Both the position numbers and the translations under genes were made by a program. From an uncultured Collinsella sp. (GTDB lineage Bacteria > Actinomycetota > Coriobacteriia > Coriobacteriales > Coriobacteriaceae), in contig UQMK01000047.1 in NCBI GenBank assembly GCA_900542085.1, forward strand, positions 1 through 8,596: 8,596 bases of DNA. Direction: 5' to 3'. Of this stretch, positions 1 through 5,874 are shown piece by piece; the first letter of the stretch is position 1; each line of letters begins with the position of its first letter. The notes beneath the pieces were generated by a model. It ran no database searches and was not told the DNA's origin. It worked only from the letters and a program-made list of their open reading frames with translations.

Positions 1-48
1 ACGGGCATGAAAAAGCGCCGCGCGGAACTCAAAAACGCCATCGGCTAG
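1..48 (+). CDS. 3' end of an unidentified gene (partial)
   Basis: Frame 1 reads from the left edge to a TAG at 46-48 and gives a short tail ending RRAELKNAIG, rich in lysine and arginine like a C-terminal helix. Frame 2 meets a stop within 10 bases. Frame 3 stays open to about position 97 but would run into the hairpin at 71-103. The family cannot be told from 15 residues. It may be the end of an upstream gene on the same strand. Chance reading remains possible. Confidence 0.4.
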   Translation, partial: TGMKKRRAELKNAIG

Positions 49-70
49 CGAGCCATATTCGCTCCCCAAA

Positions 71-103
71 GGCACTCATTGGGGACAGACTTAAATGAGT
101 GCC
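71..103. repeat. Hairpin repeat with GGACAGAC loop
   Basis: A 10-bp perfect inverted repeat (GGCACTCATT at 71-80, AATGAGTGCC at 94-103) encloses a 13-nt loop containing GGACAGAC (83-90). The right arm overlaps a second possible hairpin (GTGCCC at 99-104, GGGCAC at 107-112), so the two folds exclude each other. There is no T-run after it, so it is not an obvious terminator. From memory, GGGGACAGAC-type motifs occur in REP-like repeats of other bacteria; this was not checked. Confidence 0.6.
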
Positions 104-140
104 CCTGGGCACCAAGTTGATTGTCAAAGAGCCCCGTCAT

Positions 141-205
141 GTTGCGGTGGAATAGTTCTTGTTTTTCGGCTTATGCCGCCCAAATAGGAACTATTCCACC
201 GCAAC
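141..205. repeat. Long intergenic hairpin, 18-bp perfect stem
   Basis: GTTGCGGTGGAATAGTTC (141-158) pairs perfectly with its reverse complement at 188-205. The 29-nt interior carries a smaller 4-bp hairpin (CGGC 167-170, GCCG 175-178) and a T-rich stretch at 161-166. It sits between a probable gene tail and the serine hydrolase gene and resembles a dispersed palindromic repeat. It lacks the TCC/TGC-GGA loop of the elements further right and is probably a different family. A role in transcription termination is possible, but there is no clear U-tract after the stem. Confidence 0.7.
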
Positions 206-299
206 TGCGTTTTGGGCGGAGATGCGCAACAGAATTGTGCCATTTGGATAAATACGCTTGTGGTTTCTTTAAAGACGCCTTAAACGCCGCTGAATATCT

Positions 300-327
300 T
301 TGGAAAGAAATGCCTGCTCGGTATTAT
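300..327 (+). promoter_or_regulatory. Candidate promoter of the serine hydrolase gene
   Basis: TATTAT (322-327) matches a sigma-70-type -10 box at 5 of 6 positions. TTGGAA (300-305) matches the -35 box at 4 of 6, with a 16-bp spacer. The predicted transcript would start about 30 nt before the GTG start at 365, leaving room for the Shine-Dalgarno AGGAG at 355-359. This is pattern matching only. Within the 316-nt gap 49-364 I see nothing else beyond the two hairpins. Confidence 0.4.
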
Positions 328-364
328 GCTGCTCATATATGAACGGTAGCAGTCAGGAGACCAC

Positions 365-1462
365 GTGCGAAACAACGCATCGCGGGACGAGTATATGCCG
401 CAGCATAGCAGCAGATATGAGACGAAGGGCACGTCTTCGCGTGGCCTTGCCGACGCTCGCGTCCGCGTGACGAAGATTGCCGCCATTGGGATGCTAACGT
501 TGGCGATTATTATCCTCGGAATTACCGCCAAAACCTACGCGTCGGAGCGAATGGCACACTCAGATGCGTCAACGGTACAGACGCAAAACGAGAAGGTTTC
601 AAAGTCCAAAGCGTCGGCAGATCTCAAGACGAGACTTTCGAAGGCGGACTTCAACGATATCCCTTCGGGTGATACCGTTCAGGCCTTCTCGTTGGTGGAT
701 AACAAGACTCCTACCTTGGAGGATGAGAGCCTTGCCTTGCTCCAGGATGCCCTGAGTCGGGCGCAGGAGCTAGGCGATGTGGGTGTGGTGTTCTACGACC
801 TGTCAAGCGGCAAGGGCGTGACGTATAACCCCGATGTCGAGGTTTACGGTGCGAGTAGCTATAAGGCGCTCTATGCGTTGTACATCTGCGAATCTCTGGT
901 CGAGACGGGTCAGGTTTCACTCGATGATTCCCTTGGCACCTATGGTGGCTACAACATGGGTTGGCAGACGGTGCGCGACCTGATCGAGGCCGCGATCGTT
1001 AATTCGGACAACGATTCGTTTATTGCGTTACGCGCGGCGTTTGACCGTGTCGGTTACGAGGATTGGATTGCCAGTCTTGGCATCGATTACGATACCGCAC
1101 TCGATCCAATGAGTGATTTTCCCACCTATTGCCCGCGCACCTCGGCCAAATTGTGGCGCGAGATGAGCGAGTATTTGAGCCGTGATACCGAGACGTCGCA
1201 ATGGCTATCGGATCTTCTGGCCTCTACGACTCGATCGTTTATTCGTAATGGCATTGCGGACGACCAAGCCCTGGTACGCAACAAGGCAGGCTGGATTAGC
1301 GAGGATGGTTGCTATTCGACATGCGATGCGTGCCTCATCGATGTCGATGGCGACACCTACATTATGAGCATCATGACATCGATGCCATGGAGCGATCGCT
1401 CGAGCGAGCTGGTGGCTGCGATTGCTAAGACATTCTTTGATACCCGAGCTGCGCTGGCCTAA
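365..1462 (+). CDS. Membrane-anchored serine hydrolase, class A beta-lactamase-like fold
   Basis: A 365-residue protein of the penicillin-recognising serine hydrolase superfamily (beta-lactamase2-like). The GTG start at 365 is chosen because AGGAG at 355-359 lies 5 nt upstream. Residues 1-36 are polar and basic; about 37-57 form one hydrophobic segment (VTKIAAIGMLTLAIIILGIT), so the protein is probably anchored with its catalytic domain outside. A charged linker (about 60-120) precedes the domain. The catalytic triad of motifs is visible: SxxK as SSYK (164-167), SDN (214-216) and a KTG equivalent KAG (307-309). The omega-loop glutamate of true class A beta-lactamases (ExxLN) is not evident around 240-260, so a cell-wall or peptidoglycan-related hydrolase or transpeptidase-like role is more likely than drug resistance. 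Cysteines at 316, 320 and 323 cluster near the third motif. The true substrate cannot be told from sequence. Confidence 0.88.
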   Translation: MRNNASRDEYMPQHSSRYETKGTSSRGLADARVRVTKIAAIGMLTLAIIILGITAKTYASERMAHSDASTVQTQNEKVSKSKASADLKTRLSKADFNDIPSGDTVQAFSLVDNKTPTLEDESLALLQDALSRAQELGDVGVVFYDLSSGKGVTYNPDVEVYGASSYKALYALYICESLVETGQVSLDDSLGTYGGYNMGWQTVRDLIEAAIVNSDNDSFIALRAAFDRVGYEDWIASLGIDYDTALDPMSDFPTYCPRTSAKLWREMSEYLSRDTETSQWLSDLLASTTRSFIRNGIADDQALVRNKAGWISEDGCYSTCDACLIDVDGDTYIMSIMTSMPWSDRSSELVAAIAKTFFDTRAALA

Positions 1463-1469
1463 CGTGTTC

Positions 1470-1502
1470 GTTTGACGAGGTCAAACAAAATGCTGGTACC
1501 AT
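1470..1502 (+). promoter_or_regulatory. Candidate promoter with overlapping palindrome, upstream of the nucleosidase gene
   Basis: GTTTGAC (1470-1476), a 3-nt spacer GAG and GTCAAAC (1480-1486) form a 7-bp perfect palindrome. Its left arm contains TTGACG (1472-1477), a 5 of 6 match to a -35 box. The best -10 is TACCAT (1497-1502) after a 19-bp spacer, which is weak. No T-run follows the palindrome on either strand, so a terminator is unlikely. The overlap suggests an operator for the nucleosidase and engB genes, but this is inference. Confidence 0.35.
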
Positions 1503-1540
1503 ACCGTGGTTGAGAATTTCGAATAGGTTTGGGGAATGGC

Positions 1541-2281
1541 ATGGCTACCATCGCGATTATCGGTGCGCTCGAAAAAGAGATCATGCAGATTAAGGAAGAG
1601 TTGGGCAACGTTTGCATGGTACAGGAGGCGGGCTTGAACGTTGTGACCGGCGGGCTCGACGGCCTGTCGATTGTCGCCACGACGGCGGGTATGGGCACGG
1701 TAAACGCTGCCGCCGCAACACAGCACCTCATTAGCAAGTATGCTCCACAGGCAGTTGTGTTTTCTGGTATCGCAGGTGGCCTGAATCCCAAGCTCCATAT
1801 CGACGATGTCGTCATTGGCAAATGCCTGCGCTATCTAGATACCGATACCGCGCTTATCGCCGAGTCTGCACCGGGGCTCGAGGAGTTTGTCTCGACGCCT
1901 GCGCTGGTCGATATTGCCGCCGATGTGCTTTCTGAGCGTGGCTTTGTTGATGCTTCGACAAATGCGACCGCTTCGAACGAGGGCGCAAAGCAGTTCCTGG
2001 TCGGCACGATTGCCACGGGTAACCGCTTTGTGACGGGCGCCGCTATGCGCAATGATGCCATCGAGGCGACGCATGCCGATTGTGTCGGCATGGAGGGCGC
2101 GGCAATTGCCCATGTCGCAACCAAAAATGGTGTCGATTGCCTGGTGCTGCGTGCTATCAGCGATAATTGTGACGAGGCGTATGATGCGATTTGCGACCGC
2201 GAGTTCGATTTGTTCGAGTATGCGCGTGCCGCAAGCGATATCACGCTCGATATCGTTCGCCGCATTGCCGCTGCGCAATAG
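1541..2281 (+). CDS. mtnN: 5'-methylthioadenosine/S-adenosylhomocysteine nucleosidase
   Basis: A 246-residue cytoplasmic enzyme that cleaves the glycosidic bond of methylthioadenosine and S-adenosylhomocysteine, releasing adenine. It relieves product inhibition of methyl transfer and polyamine synthesis. The N-terminus (MATIAIIGALEKEI) matches the family start, placing the catalytic glutamate at E13. FSGIAGGLNPKLHIDDVV is the family's ribose/phosphorylase-like loop. The substrate-binding MEGAAIAHV has Met184-Glu185, and the catalytic aspartate is D208 in AISDNCD. Length is close to the usual 230-240. ATG 1541 is preferred over an in-frame TTG at 1529 because the homologous N-terminus begins there and GGGG (1531-1534) gives a spaced Shine-Dalgarno. 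engB follows after 37 nt on the same strand with no visible terminator, so the two are probably co-transcribed. Confidence 0.93.
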   Translation: MATIAIIGALEKEIMQIKEELGNVCMVQEAGLNVVTGGLDGLSIVATTAGMGTVNAAAATQHLISKYAPQAVVFSGIAGGLNPKLHIDDVVIGKCLRYLDTDTALIAESAPGLEEFVSTPALVDIAADVLSERGFVDASTNATASNEGAKQFLVGTIATGNRFVTGAAMRNDAIEATHADCVGMEGAAIAHVATKNGVDCLVLRAISDNCDEAYDAICDREFDLFEYARAASDITLDIVRRIAAAQ

Positions 2282-2318
2282 CGCGTTTTTTGCAAGATCC
2301 TACGACCAAGGAGTGTCC

Positions 2319-2909
2319 ATGGCCGATTCCATTAACTACCAGCTTGCCAAGTTCGTCGCCAGCTACGGCAAGGTTTCGCAGATCCCCGAGTCCACCTGTC
2401 CCGAGGTGAGCTTCGTTGGCCGCTCAAATGTGGGCAAGTCGTCCATCATGAACAAGCTCTTTGGCCGCAAGAACCTGGTGAAGGTTTCGAGCACGCCGGG
2501 CAAGACGAGCAACATCAATTTCTTCGAGGCCGACGACGTGCATTTTGTGGACCTGCCGGGCTACGGTTTCGCCCGTCGTTCCAAGGCCGAGCGCGACCGC
2601 TGGGCCGAGCTCATCGGCGACTTCTTCGACTCCGAGCGCAGCTTTAACTTGGTTGTGTCGCTAGTGGACATTCGCCATGACCCCAGTAAGCTCGACCATG
2701 ACATGATCGACTACCTGCAGGGCAACGAGTTCAACTTTATCGTCTGCCTCACCAAGGCCGACAAGCTCAGCCGCACCCAGCAGGCCCGCCAGGCAGCAGC
2801 CATCAAAAAGCAGCTCAACGTCCCGGCCGAAAACGTAATCATTACAAGCTCCCAGACCGGCACCGGCATCGACGAACTCAAGCGCCGCATTGCCGAGGCT
2901 TGCCTCTAG
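2319..2909 (+). CDS. engB: Ribosome biogenesis GTP-binding protein EngB (YsxC/YihA)
   Basis: A 196-residue small GTPase needed in many bacteria for late assembly of the large ribosomal subunit. All G motifs are visible: G1 GRSNVGKSS (34-42), the G2 threonine in STPGKTSNINFF (T63), G3 DLPGYG (78-83), G4 TKAD (145-148) and G5 TSSQTGTG (176-183). The GYGFARRSKAERDRW stretch after G3 is typical of this family, and length matches its usual 195-210. ATG 2319 is chosen because AAGGAG (2308-2313) lies 5 nt upstream and homology begins at once; an in-frame upstream extension would overlap the nucleosidase gene by more than 200 bases. It lies 37 nt after the nucleosidase gene and converges with thrB, separated from it by a large inverted repeat element. 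Confidence 0.96.
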   Translation: MADSINYQLAKFVASYGKVSQIPESTCPEVSFVGRSNVGKSSIMNKLFGRKNLVKVSSTPGKTSNINFFEADDVHFVDLPGYGFARRSKAERDRWAELIGDFFDSERSFNLVVSLVDIRHDPSKLDHDMIDYLQGNEFNFIVCLTKADKLSRTQQARQAAAIKKQLNVPAENVIITSSQTGTGIDELKRRIAEACL

Positions 2910-2987
2910 TAAGTGCTCCAGCCTAGTAAAAGCCCCTATCAATAAAAGGCCATAATTACAGCCTGGCGCCCCTTCAAAGCGTGGGTC

Positions 2988-3174
2988 CCTGTAGACATCG
3001 CTAGCCACGTTGCCATAGGGCCACCCAGGGGCATCCCCTTAAAAACATTCCGCAGCACGAGGCCCGCTTATCCGCAGCTCCGAAGGAGCAGGATAAGCGG
3101 GCCTCAAGTGCGAGGACGTTTTTAAGGGGATGCCCCTGGGTGGCCCGGACAGACCGATCGGCGATGTCTACAGG
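2988..3174. repeat. Nested inverted-repeat element, copy 1 (engB/thrB junction)
   Basis: Three nested perfect helices: an outer 14 bp (2988-3001 with 3161-3174), a 29-bp stem (3018-3046 with 3118-3146) and an inner 15 bp (3059-3073 with 3091-3105), capped by GCTCC-GAA-GGAGC (3077-3089). Read on the minus strand it matches the architecture of the element at 8485-8596: the 10-mer AACGTCCTCG (complement of 3111-3120), CTGCGGA (complement of 3049-3055) and an identical 23-bp core (3071-3093). Stem sequences are unrelated between the two copies. The outer right arm includes the last two thrB codons and its stop at 3168-3170. It fills the convergent gap and could end or insulate transcripts from both sides, but no U-tract supports a simple terminator. 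Confidence 0.85.
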
Positions 3175-4049
3175 TACTCGATTTGAGCGCCCTCGGTGTC
3201 GCACGTCAGAATGTGCGTGTCGCACTTGGGGAACTGTTCACGCAGCTTGACCTGCAGGAATTTTGCCACGATGGTGTCGTCGGTCACAGCCATGAGGGTC
3301 GAGCCCGAACCGCTGATCCAGATGGTCTTGGCGCCGCCGTTAAGGCAGGTGTCGCGCACAGCGTTGTAGTCGGGAATCAGACGGCGACGATAGGGTTCCT
3401 GAATGCGGTCGTCATTGGCGGCGGCAATCAGGTCGAGGTTGCCGGACTCAAGACCGCGCGTCATGCCGGCGATGCGGCCCATCTGCCATACGGCGGTGGA
3501 GAGCGGAACCTCCTGCGGCACGACCTTGCGCGCCTCGCTCGTATGCACCTCGTAGGGCGGAATCACGGTAATAAAACGCAAGCGATCGCTCACCTCGTAG
3601 CGCAGGCACTGGGGGAGCGAATCGGTCGGCGTAAAGGAGCAGACGGCACCGCCCAGGATAGCGGGGGCGACGTTATCGGGATGGCCCTCGACCTCGGTGG
3701 CAATGCGGACGAGCTCGGCACGGTCGACGGTGTGGCCCGTCAGCGCGGCGGCCGCCATAATGCCGGCGACGACGCAGGTGGAGCTGGAACCCAGGCCGCG
3801 AGCGACGGGCACGTCAGTCTGAATGTCGATGGCAACGGGGAAGGCCGGCTCGCCCCATGCGGCCAGTGCATCGACAAAGCTCACGTAGACCAGGTTGTTC
3901 TCGTTTTGGAATTCCTCGGGGCAGCCCGTGATGGTGAGCTTGTCGGCGCGCTCGAAGGTGAAGTGCGAGTAGAGGCTGACGGCCATGCCGAGGGTGTCGT
4001 AGCCGATGCCTAGGTTGGCGCTTGTTGCTGGGACAGTGATCTTGATCAT
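3168..4049 (-). CDS. thrB: Homoserine kinase
   Basis: A 293-residue GHMP-family kinase that phosphorylates homoserine with ATP to O-phosphohomoserine, the substrate of the neighbouring threonine synthase. Motif 1 is PATSANLGIGYDTLG (7-21); the ATP-binding motif 2 is PVARGLGSSS (81-90); EGHPDNVAP (121-129) is the conserved substrate-site stretch; motif 3 is ISGSGSTLMAV (245-254). Length is normal for the family. The start ATG (4047-4049) has a strong Shine-Dalgarno AGGAGGA (4061-4055) 5 nt upstream. thrC lies upstream on the same strand, but 204 nt away with a terminator and a 22-bp hairpin between, so thrB may have its own promoter or be read through. The stop codon lies within the outer arm of the element at 2988-3174. 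Confidence 0.96.
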   Translation of the reverse strand: MIKITVPATSANLGIGYDTLGMAVSLYSHFTFERADKLTITGCPEEFQNENNLVYVSFVDALAAWGEPAFPVAIDIQTDVPVARGLGSSSTCVVAGIMAAAALTGHTVDRAELVRIATEVEGHPDNVAPAILGGAVCSFTPTDSLPQCLRYEVSDRLRFITVIPPYEVHTSEARKVVPQEVPLSTAVWQMGRIAGMTRGLESGNLDLIAAANDDRIQEPYRRRLIPDYNAVRDTCLNGGAKTIWISGSGSTLMAVTDDTIVAKFLQVKLREQFPKCDTHILTCDTEGAQIEYL

Positions 4050-4054
4050 GTGGG

Positions 4055-4061
4055 TCCTCCT
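4055..4061 (-). promoter_or_regulatory. thrB ribosome binding site next to a hairpin base
   Basis: AGGAGGA on the minus strand lies 5 nt before the thrB ATG. Only one base (4062) separates it from the base of the 22-bp stem starting at 4063. In the mRNA the ribosome site would sit just 3' of a very stable helix, which could affect ribosome loading or protect the 5' end of the thrB message. Confidence 0.7.
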
Positions 4062-4062
4062 G

Positions 4063-4174
4063 GCGTGCCTGGCTGTTTAGTTCGCTGCTCGGACAGTCCT
4101 GCGCAAGACGGAAAGCACATTAAGTGCTTTCCTTTGCGTGCGGAACTCGCGACGAACTAAACAGCCAGGCACGC
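4063..4174. repeat. Long hairpin element between thrC and thrB, copy 2 (divergent)
   Basis: A perfect 22-bp stem (4063-4084 with 4153-4174) encloses a second imperfect hairpin: TCC (4097-4099) with GGA (4142-4144), CGCAA (4102-4106) with TTGCG (4134-4138), and GGAAAGCAC (4110-4118) with GTGCTTTCC (4124-4132), loop ATTAA. On the plus strand the sides TCC-TG and TGC-GGA repeat the asymmetric internal loop seen in the elements at 2988-3174 and 8485-8596. The apical part is longer and the exact core is not shared, so this is a divergent member or a relative. Confidence 0.8.
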
Positions 4175-4208
4175 TGTGCACGTTCGTCATCATCCCGGGG
4201 GTTATCTG

Positions 4209-4240
4209 ATAAAAGAAGGTGCGCCGGCTTTCGCCGGCGC
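4209..4240 (-). terminator. Rho-independent terminator of thrC
   Basis: On the minus strand GCGCCGGC, loop GAAA, GCCGGCGC (4240-4221) forms an 8-bp GC-rich stem with a stable tetraloop, followed by ACCTTCTTTTATC, a moderately U-rich tract. It lies 14 nt after the thrC stop. It implies that thrC transcripts largely end before thrB. Confidence 0.75.
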
Positions 4241-4253
4241 TTAATAAGGGGTT

Positions 4254-5771
4254 TTAGTTGGAAGCCATCTTTTTTGCTGCAGACTCTACGTAGTTGGCCA
4301 TGTCGACTACGTCGCAGACGTCTTCGAAGCGGACGGGCTTGGACTCGAGCTCGGCGAGCTGGACCGGGGCAACCGTGTTGGTTGCCTGCTCGAGCACGCG
4401 CATAGCCTCAAAGTCGTCCTCGGGAACGTCGAGTCCCAGGGCGTCGCAGCAGGCGCGCGGGAACTTGTAGGGGCTGGCGGTCGAAAGCAGCACGCGAGCC
4501 TTGGCGCCCTCGGTGGGAGCGACCTTTTCGAAGACGTGATAGCCGCAAGCGGTGTGCGGGTCGATCACGTAGCCGTTCGCGTCCCAGCAGCTCTTGATGG
4601 CAGTGCGTACCTCGTCCTCGCTGGCCCAACCGCAGCCAAAGATGCTCTGAATCTTTGCCAGCAGGTCGGCGGGAACTTCGTAGCGACCAGTCCGCGCCAG
4701 CTGCTCCATAAGGCCGGCAACGAGCTCACAGTCGCCATCGGACAGGAAGTAGAGCATGCGCTCCAGGTTAGAGCTGATGAGGATGTCCATCGAAGGCGAG
4801 ATGGTCGTGAAGAACGGGCGGTTGCGGTCGTAGACGCCGGTGGTCAGGAAGTCAGCCAGCACGTTGTTCTTGTCGCTCGCGACGATGAGCTTGGCGACGG
4901 GCAGACCCATGCGCTTGGCATAGTAACCGGCCAGGATATCGCCAAAGTTGCCGGTCGGTACGCAGAACTCCACGGCGTCGCCGGCCTCGATGGCGCCGGC
5001 GCGCAACAGCTGCGCATAGGCGGCAAAGTAGTAGACGACCTGCGGTACCAGACGGCCGACGTTGATGGAGTTGGCACTCGAAAGCACCGTGCCTGCGGTC
5101 TCCAGACGCTCGGCAAGCTCCTTATCGGCAAAGATGCGCTTGACGGCGCTCTGGGCGTCGTCAAAGTTGCCGCGGATGCCGCAGACGGCGACGTTATCGC
5201 CCTCCTGAGTGGACATCTGCAGATTCTGTACGCGGCTGACTTTGCCCTCGGGATAAAAGACGGTGATGCCCGTGCCCGGGGCGTCGGCAAAGCCGGCGAG
5301 TGCTGCCTTGCCCGTGTCGCCCGACGTGGCGGTGACGATCATGATGCGCTCGGCGCCGCCGTCCTTGGCGGAGGTGCGGGCCATGAGGCGGGGGAGCATC
5401 TGCAGGGCGACGTCCTTGAAGGCGCTCGTGGGGCCGCCAAAGAGCTCCATCACATAGGTCTGAGGGGCGTCGGTGCCCGGTGCTGCGTCGAGCTTGACGA
5501 GAGGCGTGACCTCTTCACTCGCGAACGTGCCGCGGTATGCCTCGTCGACACACGCCGAAATTTCTTCGTCCGTGTAATCGTTCAGTAACATTCCCAACAC
5601 ATTTTGAGCGATTTCAAAGTACGATTTATCAGCAAGCGAGCTGATATCGACCTGCTGGGTGCCAAGCTCGTCCGAGACAAACAAACCCCCGTCGGGAGCT
5701 ATGCCGGTGCGGATTGCCACCTTACTTGAGCATGATAAAGTGCGTCCTCGTGTACTATGATAAGTTCCCAT
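4254..5771 (-). CDS. thrC: Threonine synthase
   Basis: A 505-residue PLP enzyme of fold type II that converts O-phosphohomoserine and water to threonine and phosphate, the final step of the pathway. The N-terminus has the family signature YHSTRG then GIAPDGGLF (23-31). The PLP-binding lysine is K119 in GGPTSAFKD; the phosphate-binding loop is TATSGDTGKAA (147-157); SANSINVGRLVPQVVYYF (232-249) and VPTGNFGDILAGYYA (271-285) are further conserved blocks. Length fits the long bacterial/yeast-type threonine synthases. ATG 5771-5769 is chosen because GAGGAG (5786-5781) lies 9 nt upstream; an in-frame ATG at 5816 has no ribosome site and would add 15 non-homologous residues. A terminator follows. 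It is divergent from lysC across 103 bp. Confidence 0.96.
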   Translation of the reverse strand: MGTYHSTRGRTLSCSSKVAIRTGIAPDGGLFVSDELGTQQVDISSLADKSYFEIAQNVLGMLLNDYTDEEISACVDEAYRGTFASEEVTPLVKLDAAPGTDAPQTYVMELFGGPTSAFKDVALQMLPRLMARTSAKDGGAERIMIVTATSGDTGKAALAGFADAPGTGITVFYPEGKVSRVQNLQMSTQEGDNVAVCGIRGNFDDAQSAVKRIFADKELAERLETAGTVLSSANSINVGRLVPQVVYYFAAYAQLLRAGAIEAGDAVEFCVPTGNFGDILAGYYAKRMGLPVAKLIVASDKNNVLADFLTTGVYDRNRPFFTTISPSMDILISSNLERMLYFLSDGDCELVAGLMEQLARTGRYEVPADLLAKIQSIFGCGWASEDEVRTAIKSCWDANGYVIDPHTACGYHVFEKVAPTEGAKARVLLSTASPYKFPRACCDALGLDVPEDDFEAMRVLEQATNTVAPVQLAELESKPVRFEDVCDVVDMANYVESAAKKMASN

Positions 5772-5780
5772 ATAACAGTG

Positions 5781-5786
5781 CTCCTC
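5781..5786 (-). promoter_or_regulatory. thrC ribosome binding site
   Basis: GAGGAG on the minus strand, 9 nt before ATG 5771-5769. It decides the thrC start against the in-frame ATG at 5816, which has no purine-rich site before it. Confidence 0.75.
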
Positions 5787-5787
5787 G

Positions 5788-5822
5788 GATACCTTGGTCC
5801 CAATCGGTGAACCCATGGTATC
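5788..5822. promoter_or_regulatory. Dyad in the thrC-lysC divergent gap (candidate operator)
   Basis: GATACCTTGG (5788-5797) and CCATGGTATC (5813-5822) form a 10-bp inverted repeat with one central T/T mismatch and a 15-nt spacer. The half-site centres are about 25 bp apart, near two and a half helical turns. It lies between the two divergent biosynthetic genes, where a dimeric regulator could control both. Each half contains GGTATC, which might instead belong to opposed promoter -10 regions. No riboswitch-like or leader-peptide structure is visible in this short gap. Confidence 0.35.
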
Positions 5823-5874
5823 AGAGCGCGCAAAACAGGTTTGCAGAGGCTTTTAGAAAGGTAACCTCCACGCC

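Noticed and set aside
121..342. 73-codon open frame before the serine hydrolase gene
   Set aside because: It spans the 18-bp hairpin at 141-205, begins with TTG without a ribosome site, and has no recognisable features.
365..1462. Annotation as an antibiotic-resistance beta-lactamase
   Set aside because: The omega-loop glutamate needed for class A deacylation is not evident; only the superfamily can be supported.
2052..2318. N-terminal extension of EngB
   Set aside because: It overlaps the nucleosidase gene in another frame; the ribosome site and homology both place the start at 2319.
2988..3174. CRISPR array or insertion sequence
   Set aside because: There are no regularly spaced direct repeats and no transposase reading frame; the structure is a single nested palindrome.
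3183..4013. 276-codon open frame on the plus strand opposite thrB
   Set aside because: thrB has all GHMP kinase motifs and a strong ribosome site; the antisense product is low-complexity in Gly, Ala, Val and Asp and resembles no family I know.
4536..5588. 350-codon open frame on the plus strand opposite thrC
   Set aside because: It is a shadow of threonine synthase, which has its PLP lysine and all conserved blocks in the other strand.
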